Shown here: one piece after another, positions 54,901-64,000 of the stretch
Layout: each line of letters opens with the position of its first letter
Position numbering within the stretch: the stretch's first letter is position 1
From: Globodera rostochiensis
Lineage: Eukaryota; Nematoda; Chromadorea; Rhabditida; Heteroderidae
Assembly: GCA_018350325.1 (NCBI GenBank)
Contig: JAEVLN010000006.1
Span: 3,834,056-3,898,055 of the forward strand
Direction of reading: 5' to 3'
DNA: 64,000 nt
The notes under the pieces: generated by a model
The model's input: the letters and a program-made list of their open reading frames with translations, nothing else
The model's database searches: none
Told to the model about the DNA's origin: nothing
Position numbers and translations under genes: made by a program

Positions 54901-56023
54901 ATGCAGGAGAACATTTTTTTTTGTTTAAATTTAAAAAAGTTAAACATTAATTTATGTTTTTTAACTATTAAAATATATAGAGTTGAGAAGGACGTCGAAA
55001 AGGAAGTACTTGAACAAATTCGTGAAGCATTTCAAACTGTGCGAATACTGCAATTGTTGGCAACGCCCAAAAAGCAAAAACAATTTAGTGACTATTTCTT
55101 TATGAATTTTTTCACAAGACAAGGTAGACATTTTTAAAAATGCACACCATATTTTCAAAAACATAATTAAATTCAATTATTTAAAAAAATTAAATCAAAT
55201 TTAAGTATTAATTAAGTATTTTTAAAGAAACTCATAATTCAATTTAAGACATGTATAACGACTATGTTTACAATGAAAGTCTAAAGAAGAATTACAATGT
55301 CATGTCTAAAATTGAAGAAATGCCGAATGCCGAGTCTGAAATTCAAGAAATGCCGAATGCCGAGTCTGAAATTCAAGAAATGCCAAATGCCGAGCCTAAC
55401 ATTGAAGAAATGCCAAATGCCGAGGCTAAAATTGAAGAAATGCCAAAAGGATGTGCCGCCACTAAAAAAGTTGTCTCTGCTGCAAATTGGTGGTGCCATG
55501 CATGTGATGATGGTGACCAAGCTGATGATGCGAGCAGCAGATCCGCGTGTATAGAAGGTAGGTTCGGAAATCGGAATTCCGAGGCCTTAAAATTTTTCGG
55601 AAATCGGAATTCCGAGGCCTTAAAATTGTTCGGAAATCGGAATTCCGACCACCAAAAAGTCAGAAAATCGGAATTCCGACCATCCCTACGTAGGTACTGT
55701 ATTAGGGATGCTCGAGAGTCTCGGTAACTTTTAGGTGCCGAGCATTCCCAGTAAGTGTAAAGAATCTTTAAGAAATATTATTATTATTATAAGAATATTT
55801 TTTTACATTTTTTCTTGGCATTCACAATTTTTTTTACTCGTTCAAAATAATTAAACCAAATTTAATGGTTTTTTTTTTGAAAATTTCAGCCATTAATTGC
55901 GCAATTTGTACACCCTTTTGTTTGACGACGATGGCTGTCGGCTGCATATTTTCAGTCCCAATTGATACGGTCAACGGCATTTGTGCCTGCATAGGAAATG
56001 CCAAAACAAAAAAAAAGGATTAA
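54901..56023 (+). CDS. Tandem-repeat, cysteine-tailed protein of unknown function
   Basis: Exons about 54901-55123, 55249-55557 and 55890-56023 agree in phase. Exon 1 carries EKDVEKEVLEQIREAFQTV, a charged helix; the proposed ATG at 54901 is uncertain, because the AT-rich codons before KIYRVEKD may be intron with an acceptor at about 54980. Exon 2 begins DMYNDYVYNESLKKNYNV and then has four to five copies of a 10-residue unit (EMPNAESEIQ, EMPNAEPNIE, EMPNAEAKIE), followed by WWCHACDDGD. Exon 3 gives AINCAICTPFCLTTMAVGCI, then PIDTVNGICACIGNAKTK and TAA. A truncated CAGGGATGGGC-type MITE lies in intron 2 directly after the donor (about 55560-55690). The C-terminus is Cys-rich and partly hydrophobic. 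No family recognised. Confidence 0.6.
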
Positions 56024-56154
56024 AAATTGGTCGACCGTGGTAAAATTGAAGAACAATTTAGTGAACGAAGAGAAGAAGTATTTGATCGGAGGGGGTTTCA
56101 CTTTCACCTTTTTTTTTTTTAAAATTTTGGGATGGATCGTACTGTTGTATGTAT

Positions 56155-56308
56155 CAGGGATGGGAACCGACGACCTCAAAAAATTTCGGAAATCGGAATT
56201 CCAAGGCCTTAAAAATTTCGGAAATCGGAATTCCGAGGCCTTAAAATTTTCGAGAAATCGTAAATCCGACCCCAAAAAAGTCGGAAATCGGAATTCCGAC
56301 CATCCCTG
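56155..56308. mobile_element. CAGGGATGGG-type MITE
   Basis: Starts CAGGGATGGGAACCGACGAC and ends CGACCATCCCTG. GGAATTCCGAGGCCTTAAAA repeats lie inside. Flanks share GTATG, so the duplication is imperfect. Same family as 51866-52017. Confidence 0.75.
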
Positions 56309-56620
56309 GTATGGTAGAACGGTTAAAAGAGCATATCTTACTGTAGAACGGATAAAAGCAAGTCTTACTGTAGAACGGATAAAAGCAAGTATTACTGTAG
56401 AACGGTTAAAAGAGCATATCTTACTGTAGAACGGATAAAAGCAAGTCTTACTGTAGAACGGATAAAAGCAAGTATTACTGTAGAACGGTTAAAAGAGCAT
56501 ATCTTACTGTAGAACGGATAAAAGCAAGTCTTACTGTAGAACGGATAAAAGCAAGTATTACTGTAGAACGGTTAAAAGAGCATATCTTACTGTAGAACGG
56601 ATAAAAGCAAATCGTAAACA
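56309..56620. repeat. Satellite with 28-bp units in an 83-bp higher-order repeat
   Basis: TGTAGAACGGTTAAAAGAGC alternates with two TGTAGAACGGATAAAAGCAA units. Three full higher-order cycles and a remnant are present. Confidence 0.92.
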
Positions 56621-59385
56621 AAATTTGTTTATTTATTCCGGTCTAAAAACCCCAACGATAAATAGGTGTGAAAAAGTGCCAAAATAGGGCCAAAAATCGG
56701 GTTTATAAGCAAAAATAGGGGTGAAAAAGAGCAAATAAAATGGTTAAAAAATATATTCAAAATTGACATTTCCTGGCCATACCTTTTTTGGAGTTTGTTC
56801 AATCGTTAAGCATTTGCTCGTACCTATTAACTTCTAAACATTGTAAACTTTAAAATGGTATCAAAAATCTTTGAACAAAATATTGGGGGAAAAAAGTAAA
56901 ACGAAGGTGTTAATCACCAGAAAGGATGTCATTTTTTCAAAAATAAAAATAAAAATAATTTTTAAATGTTGGAACCAGAAACCCACTTTATGTTTGTGTT
57001 GTTGTAATTATATTCGCCGTTTTTTGCCCATTTGGGCGCCCCCACCTCTTTTAGGGGGGGGGGGGGGGGGGGGGGTGTGAGTGAGTGAGTTTTGTGTACT
57101 TCCCGCTGTCCCTGTCCCCGGAGCTGAACCCGTACGCCATGCGCTGTGTTTGGGCCATATCTGTTATGCTGTCCCAACACAACACAACGCCACAAACGTG
57201 TTACACTTGGCCCATCATCGGTGGGACGGGCAGGTGGCGGTGGCGGGGAGGGGGGGGGGGGGACAGGAATAACCAAATTTGTGATTGATGATGATGAATG
57301 ATGATCACTTATTGTGGTCCAGGATGGTGTTGAACAGCTCCGCGCGGTCTCAGCACCACTATTTGGGACTGGAACGGGGGTCGATCGGGTCGGGTCGGTG
57401 TCCCCTCCCTACCCCTTATTTTTACACCCAAAACCAACTCTTTTTACCTTGCTGAAAAATGGGGCGGGGGGCTGGTAAACAGATTGGGTAATTCTTGTAC
57501 ATAATATGGTACTGTTATAATAATAATTTTTTTTTTTGCCCATTTTTTTATTGTCCAAAAAGTTTTTGGCACTTCCTTAGCCGGGGGTAGGGGGGGGGGC
57601 TTTTGGTTTGTCATTACAAAATGGTTTTTAATCAAATTATCGGCTAATTATGTTAGAAACCCTACAAATACATATTTTTGTGAGGAAACCTAAAAAAGCG
57701 GGTTTTGAATTGGTTAAAATTAAAAAAAAAAAAATTTGGGGTCTCCCCTATGGTTTTGCGGGAAATTGTCGACCCCCCGCCTAAAGAAGTGCCAAAATTT
57801 TAAAACAATTACGCGCTAAATAGGCATGTTATTTGTGTGAAAATGTCAAAATATTGCTATTTTTTTTGATTACATCGAATTTTCAAACTTTTTTTTTCAC
57901 AAACATTGGCACTTTTGGTACATTCACTAATTAAAATATGTCTCAAAAGATCAAAGCTGATCATGTCCAAGGATCAGTTTGATGACACAGACAAATAGCT
58001 GCTGATCAGCACTTTTTCATATGTGGCAGGTAATTGCCCTCGGGCGTTCCACTGATCGATTCAATTCAATCACAAAAGGTGATCCGGCGCGAACCAGCGA
58101 GCCGGTTTCACCAATCAAAATTCATTGATTGGCTTTCTGCCCCTTTATCTGATTATGATCAATCGTCGCAGTGTGTTTATCTTTTGTCGGGGGGGGGGAC
58201 AACCAAAGAAAGCGCATTCAACTGCCCCCGCAGCGAATCCAGTCTTTCGGCGCAAATGCCCCCCCCCCGCCCCAAACGTTCCAATATTAATATTAGTTGA
58301 GCAAAAGCGGGGGGAAACCGGTGACCTTTAAGCCCTTTATTTTGGGCTAGGCACGATGACATTTTGTCTCTTTGGACATTTTGTCTCCTTGGACATTTTG
58401 TCTCCTTGCGCAGTTTGTTACGCTAGCGCTTTTCGGACATTTCGTCTCCAAAAGTTAGGCAAATCTGTCATTCCGTTTCTCATAAATAAAACTGTAAATA
58501 TGAGATATTTCGTCAAAATGTCAAAAAAGACATTTCGTATGACGGCAAATTGGACATTATGCCCCGCAAACGGTAATTGAGACATTCGTTCTCCATCAAT
58601 AAATTCGTGTGGATATTTCGTCCCCTAAAAATTTGGGAATTCATTTCCAGAACAGTTAATCACGACAAAAGGTGAAATGTCCAGGGACAAAATGTCATTT
58701 TGTTTAAATTAAAAAGCCGGTTTCAACTTACCACCCTCTCAAATTAATCGATGCTGAATTAGTTGCTGCCGACGCCCGGATTGGAGGCGATTGGGAACAT
58801 TGTCTATGCGGTGTCCGGCGGCACAATTTGTGATTTCGCCGCGGGGAATTTCCAAGCACATTCAGCCCCTCGGGGGTCGTTCAAATCTCCATTTTCCCCC
58901 CGGAAAACTTTCACTTTTAATTTTGTTTGGAGAATTTAAAAGCATTGGCGAGTGGTCCGGTTCCGAGTGTGAAAAGCGGCTAACGCGAAAATTTTTGAAA
59001 ATATTAGCGATATTTTGTTAAGAAAATTGACATAAAAATTGCAAAAAAAATAATAATGAATACAATAGGAACAAACTAGCGGTGTTCCCCAAACCGCGAC
59101 ATTTTTGGTCGGGGACACTAAACCCCGAACTTTCCAAAATTTCAGGGTTTTCGGTGAAAAAACTAGACATTTTTGGGGGGTTTTGCCCCCGAACCCTGAC
59201 ATTCCCGCCACCGAAGGGTCGGGGACCAATCTGAAAACAATATTTGCGCTTTAAACTTGGCACAAAATTTTTAGGGTTCTTTTTAAATTTAAATAAATTT
59301 TACTTGAATTTCTAAAATTAGCAAATGAACCTGAATTAACAACTTCCGCCGCTTTCTGTTAATTAATTCAGTATTGTTCCCTTAA
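56621..59385. other. Intergenic, possible isolated coding scrap at 57080-57290
   Basis: Contains poly-G runs (57054-57075, 57246-57261). The piece at 57085-57255 translates to SPELNPYAMRCVWAISVMLS then TPQTCYTW, with protein-like composition, but no flanking exons, so it is only a candidate fragment. 58360-58700 is a TTTTGTCTCC-type repeat. 59085-59235 has GGGGACAC and GTCGGGG motifs like 54418-54600. Confidence 0.4.
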
Positions 59386-62300
59386 ATGGACAACCAACGG
59401 CAATTTGCCAACTTTTGTTATTTGCTCATTTTAATTATAATAATCGCGTCAATTTGTGCCATTTCAACAAATGCTGAGCTCAATCAAAACAACAAAAAAT
59501 TGTCGTGGATTGTCGGTAAATTTTTTTTATTTCTATAAGTTGAAATGGTCGAAGAATGTGTCGTGTTTAGAGTACATATCGCATGCTGATAAAAAATCTC
59601 AGATTAAAAATCTTAATTTCCATTATGTCATAGAACATGTTAATTACCCAATAACCATGCCCCAGGCCCCAGGCCCACGCCAGCATTTCGTAGAGCTAGA
59701 AATTTTTGAAAAACTTGGGCCCGGATACTCAAATTTTTTCAGATCCATCAGACCCGGACCGGATCCGGACTCCGGAGTCAAAAAAATGCCCAAAAAGGCA
59801 TTTGAATGCCCCATTTAAAAGAAGAATTTGAAGGTAAATGGCGATCCGAATTTTCTGGCAAAGTGTTCTGGCCCAGCATTCCAACAATGACGTTTGGCGA
59901 AGAGCTTGTTGTTGCGGAAGCTCCACTTGCACGAACGGCCGGAGTCCAATTCTTGAATTGGAGGTGAGAGTTTTTGGCGTCTGATATAGAGAAGAAACTA
60001 GAGCCCGGACTTGAGCTTCGAGCGAGACGATATTCTCGAAAAAATCTCGAATCTCGAAAAATGTCGAAAACTCAGTTTTATTGGAGACGAGATGTCGAGT
60101 CGAGATTTCTCGAGAATCTCGTCGAGATTTTTCGAGATCTCATCTTGACCGGGCTCTAGAAGAAACCCGAATTTCTTAGGGAAATAATTTGTTCTTAGGG
60201 CCTCTGGAAGACTAAGAGTGACCTAACTAAGCTTAACGGGCGCGCCTATCGGCACGGCAAAGTCGACACCCTCCCTCAAAAATATATTAAAAATTTTTTA
60301 CAAATTTTTATTGCGGAAAAAGATGCCGTTTTTTCTCATCGAACTTCCCGAATCCACTCAACGTCACAGGCTAACCTAAGTTTGGTCTAAGCTAAGCTTA
60401 GGCTTAGGCTAGCTTAGGCCTAAGCCTAACAAATCACAAGCCAGGGTGGCAGGCTTAATCTTAGCTTCAGTACGGGACTGATTCAGCCATCGTGGGGAGA
60501 TTCAGACTAGACTGCGGCGCGGGAGCGGATCCCGCGCGGGATTTTGCGGGATCCCGCTCCGCAATCCCGCATTTTTTGCGTTTTGCGGGATTTTGCGGGA
60601 TTAATCCCGCAAATCCGCTCCCGCAAACATTTCAAAAAAAAATTCCGCAGCGGGATCCCGCAATTTAGGTGCGGGATTTGCGGGATTGATCATTTTGTTA
60701 GTGAATAATGTCATTTATTCAAAATTAGGATTGACATTTTGCCAAATCATTCAAATTAGGTGGGTGGGATTTTTGGTGATAATCTAAGACATAGGGTGGC
60801 TAAGTGGTACTGGTGCTGTCCGTAAGATTTGAGGCTGGGGGTTCAAACCCCTACAGTGCAACTTTAGTTTAATCTTTCAGTGATTATTTGTACAAAAGTA
60901 AACAATTTCTTCTTAATTTTTTCAATCTTTAAAATTTTTTTGGCATCTTTTTACTTTTTGGATTTTTCTTTTTTTTTGGTTGGACGAATCCCAAAACCAT
61001 AGAAAAGACCAGGCCCGTAGCCAGGGGGGGCCGAGGGGGGTCATGGCCCTCCCAATAATTTTTGAGTAAAAAAACCATAGGGGGAACCCTCTCGTTTTGC
61101 AAAATTAATAATTGGTCCATTATAACAAATTCCATCAAAAAACTCAAAATGTTTACCGGCGGCGCCTGTCGGCACCGCCTGCCCTCCCCTCCGATTCTTA
61201 AAAAGGTTCAAAAAATTACCGTATTTTTTATGAGGCTGTTGAAAATTTACATCTGGGAGCCCTGAGTAAAAGAACGTTTATTTTACCCAAAATTGTATTC
61301 GAAAGGGTGTCCGGACATTTCACACCATGGACATTTTGCACATTGGACATTTCACCCATTAGTGCAAATTCGGACGTTTCGTCCTTAGTCGGGGGGGGGG
61401 GGGGAAGACGTTGCACACAAATTTTCGCACACATTTTAAAAGCTTGTAAAGTATTTTAAGCAAAAGTTGAATTATTTGGCTAAAATTTTACTCAAAAAAT
61501 TCAAAAAGTTCATTCCCATGTGTGAAACGTTTTTTTCCCGCCTCTATGGGCAAAACGTCCATTTTTTCACCAATGGGCGAAGTGTCCATGGGCGAAATGT
61601 CTTTTTTCCTCTCTATGGGAAAAACGTCTATTTTTTCACCAATGGGCGAAATGTCCAATTTATGAAATGTCCTGGAGCCATTCGAAGGTCCAAACCGGGC
61701 TTTATAATAAATTAAAATTGTCCAAATGTCCCACGTTTCATTATAGTGCCCGTGCCTGGTCACACTCCACCAAGGATCACTTCCACGACGAATGGGGCTA
61801 CATCACGGTGGAAAGCAATGGGAACGCAACATTGATGACAGCCGGAAACAATGGCAAAAAATTTTTTTGAATTATTTTTTGTAAAAATTTTTTCTTACCC
61901 CCTCACTCATTCGTCACAGGCTTCACCACATACGAGGTGGGCGAAGTGAAGAGCAACAAAATGGTGTTGACACTGAAGGACATTGGACGCATTTCCTTCT
62001 CCAGAGACCTTCCGGTTGAAGATGTCTGTTTTATTTATTTTTTAGATTTTTTCCATATTTTCGGGTGAATTTCAAATTATTTTATTGATTAAAATATCGA
62101 TTAGGGTCTAAGACGGGGGCCGGCTTTTTCTGTCGGGCGCACGTCCGAACCTGAATCAGATTGATTAAGAATCGAGTAAGAATCTCGAACATTGCTACTA
62201 TCGCGATGTTCGTTTTTAATTTCGGTGAATTTCGCTCAATACCAGATTGATCGAAAACAAATTCAATGAAAATTTGTTGAACTTTATTTTCGACAAGCGG

Positions 62301-62620
62301 AATGATCAGTGAATAAAATTTTAGTTGAATTCAAATTTTAAAAGTCGAATTTTGATTTGATTCGATCACAATTCTCTAGAATCTTGAGTTCACGGAGTCG
62401 AAAAAAATCTCTCTTTTTTTGGTCCCAATCTGTATTTTCGATTGATCGACTTATTAATTAGTATTACCTAAATCGTTTTTTTTGTTATTTTTAGCTACGC
62501 AGAACATTCATCAAGCATGACGACACTTATATGGAACAAGTGCTCGAAATGCGGACCGCAACACATCCAAAAGTTGGCTATATGGAACACACACGTGTCA
62601 TTTACACAAAAATTTCATGA
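59386..62620 (+). CDS. Secreted nitrobindin / THAP4-like heme-binding beta-barrel
   Basis: Exons 59386-59515, 59834-59963, 61747-61853, 61920-62023 and 62495-62620 join to 198 residues. Residues 1-30 are a strong signal peptide (NFCYLLILIIIIASICAIST). The mature part follows the nitrobindin-family order: LSWIVGKWRSEFSG (the GxW motif), VFWPSIPTMTFGEEL, ARAWSHSTKDHFHDEWGYIT, NNGFTTYEVGEV, MVLTLKDIGRISFSRDLP and MRTATHPKVGYMEHTRVIYT. Known family members bind ferric heme through a conserved C-terminal-half His and react with NO or peroxynitrite. HPKVGYMEH has candidates, but I cannot assign the ligand. The intron at 61854 begins GC, not GT. Intron 2 (1.8 kb) is filled with repeats. A secreted member could act on host or environmental NO, which is inference. 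Confidence 0.82.
59998..60159. mobile_element. CTAG-ended MITE with 6-bp duplication
   Basis: CTAGAGCCCGGAC faces GACCGGGCTCTAG, flanked by AAGAAA at 59992-59997 and 60160-60165. Third member of the family at 29744 and 47152. It lies in nitrobindin intron 2. Confidence 0.85.
60512..60690. repeat. Truncated copy of the GCGGGA palindromic MITE
   Basis: Left end ACTGCGGCGCGGGAGCGG and interior match 28861-29020 closely, with one extra TTTTGCGGGA unit. The right terminus is missing. Confidence 0.8.
60785..60860 (+). other. tRNA-like box A/B sequence
   Basis: GTGGCTAAGTGGTACTGG resembles a Ser/Leu-type A box and GGGGGTTCAAACCCCT a T-arm with B box. The flanks do not form an acceptor stem, so I regard it as a tRNA-derived repeat rather than a gene. 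Confidence 0.45.
61305..61680. repeat. GGACATTTC / GGGCGAAATGTCC short repeat
   Basis: Degenerate units (GGACATTTTGCACATTGGAC, ATTTTTTCACCAATGGGCGA). Vocabulary is similar to the TTTTGTCC arrays. It ends about 60 bp before nitrobindin exon 3. Confidence 0.75.
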
Positions 62621-63130
62621 AAATCCATTCCCTAAAATCGCCATCAATTTATTTAAAATAAAAATCATTTTATTAGCTTTTTGCATAAAACGGTTTTGAA
62701 CTGGCGTCAGATTTTTTTGACCACATTTTGAACTTTTGATATGCATTCTTATTAAAATTGTAAGAACAAGAAGTCTTTCGCAGTTGCAAAGTCTAATTAT
62801 TAAAACCGGGAATTATTTCATGAAATTTAAATTTCATACAAAAAAAAATCTTGAACATTTTATTCTGTGAAGAAAAAGTGTGCTAACTAGAGAGAAAGAG
62901 AGAGTAGGCGACGAGAGTAATTTGGAAGTCAACGCACCCTATCTAAAAATTGTTTTACTTTTTCTTTAAGAAATCAAAAATTCAAAGGCGCGTTGACTTA
63001 ACCAAAAGTCCAAAAGGTACTTTATGGTCCATCACACTGTGATGAAGACAAATTTTGGAATTGTCTGACCGAAAGGTTAGACTTAAAACCGGGATTTATT
63101 TCACGAAATTTAATTTCATATAAAAAATCT
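62621..63130. other. Intergenic
   Basis: AT-rich. Two related segments (about 62800-62890 and 63090-63150) share AAAACCGGGA(A)TT and ATTTCA(T)(G/C)GAAATTTAA. No gene seen. Confidence 0.45.
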
Positions 63131-64000
63131 GAAAATTTAATTCTGTGGTGNGGGTGAGTGACGGAGAGAGAGTGAAAGAGAAGGGAGAGATAAAAGGTAG
63201 AGAAAAGAAGGGGAGAGATAAAGGGGAAGAGGAGAAGAAAGGAGGGAGAGAGAAGTAACCTTCAGGGTTAAACCTTGAAACCCCCTATAACCCTGCGATG
63301 GGGAGGGATTTTCCCTGAAAGTCCGGTCCCTCGAAAAACCCAAAAGGACAACGATGGGATGGGTTTCATTAGGTTCACGATGGGGACTTTGGACCGACCC
63401 CTGGAAAAAAAACCCCAATAGGTCCGCGATGGGATGGGGTGGACAAATCAATGCTCACCCCACACCCAAACCCTTAGGTACAGCCCTGGACCCAAATAGG
63501 TCCACGATGGGATGGGGTTCACCCCAAACCCCTTAAACCCTTTGGATCAAAAATCAATACCCTCCCAACCCCTTTGGTTCAAAGACCAAAGCCCTCCCAA
63601 CAAAACCAGAACCCTCCCAAACCCTTTGATTCAAAAACCAATTCAACAGGCTCACGATGAAACGGGAATAAACCCTTCAATAGGTCCGCGAGAGGACGGG
63701 ACTCTTACTCCCGAACCCTTATCCCAGAGGGCTTAACCCGAAACCCTTACCACAAACCCTTTGGTTCAAAAACCAATTCAACAGGTTCGCGATGAAATGG
63801 GAATAGACCCTTCACAGGTCAACGATGGGATGGGACCTCTAGAATACGGGACTCAAAAGGTCCACGATGGGATAAGGGTTCACCCCCGAACCCTTATCCC
63901 AAACCCTTTGGTTCAAAAACCAGTTCAACAGGCTCACGATGAAACGGGAATAAACCCTTCAACAGGTCCGCGAGAGGACGGGACTCAATGGTACTCAATA
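63130..64000. repeat. Degenerate satellite to the window end
   Basis: GA-rich start (GAGAGAG, 63160-63250; one N at 63151), then units built on AGGTCCACGATGGGATGGG, AACAGGCTCACGATGAAACG and ACCCTTTGGTTCAAAAACC. It continues off the window. Open frames in it are repeat artefacts. Confidence 0.8.

Noticed and set aside
52414..56023. Joining the two small genes into one transcript
   Set aside because: The first has its own in-frame stop at 53944, and a long repeat-filled gap with no donor lies between them.

Overview
The window reads as nuclear DNA of a nematode. It is AT-rich, genes are split into short exons by GT-AG introns (one GC-AG), and every gene I can assemble lies on the plus strand. 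The families present (SIK/KIN-29-type kinase, a small F-box-like protein, a secreted nitrobindin-like protein, short cysteine-containing secreted proteins) fit a nematode. A tylenchid plant parasite such as a cyst nematode is my best guess, but that is inference.

Layout: 283-2954 is the 3' part of a canonical poly(A) polymerase gene. 4097-7023 is a large foldback: two 1.2-kb, almost identical inverted arms around a centre that holds a hAT-type MITE. Its right arm ends inside a broken second copy of an HMG-CoA reductase gene (7024-8527). An F-box-like gene is at 10934-14368 and a minimal matrix metalloproteinase gene at 15025-16747. After a repeat-filled stretch (16.7-21.2 kb), the intact HMG-CoA reductase gene occupies 21262-28329 (16 exons, about 740 aa). 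28.3-41.2 kb holds almost only repeats: MITEs, a 75-bp satellite, GC-rich palindromes and a C/T-rich stretch. A SIK-family kinase gene of about 19 exons fills 41211-50497. Downstream are two small genes, one clearly secreted (52414-53944) and one with 10-residue tandem repeats (54901-56023), then a secreted nitrobindin-like gene (59386-62620). The window ends in a degenerate satellite with one N at 63151.

Gene models were built by joining exons whose family similarity, splice signals and codon phase all agree. The phase matches at nearly every junction; the exceptions, both in the SIK gene, are stated. HMG-CoA reductase makes mevalonate, SIK is an AMPK-related signalling kinase and PAP polyadenylates mRNA. 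There is no evidence that these neighbours work as a unit.

Most interesting: an intron of the SIK gene holds a 26-bp tandem array with seven perfect TGACGTCA (CRE) palindromes, plus an eighth nearby. SIK kinases are known regulators of CREB/CRTC, which act at that site. Other points are an HMG-CoA reductase model with no visible membrane anchor, a metalloproteinase without a visible cysteine switch, the foldback-HMGR junction, and several MITE families whose target-site duplications can be read directly (8 bp hAT-like; 6 bp for a CTAG-ended family).
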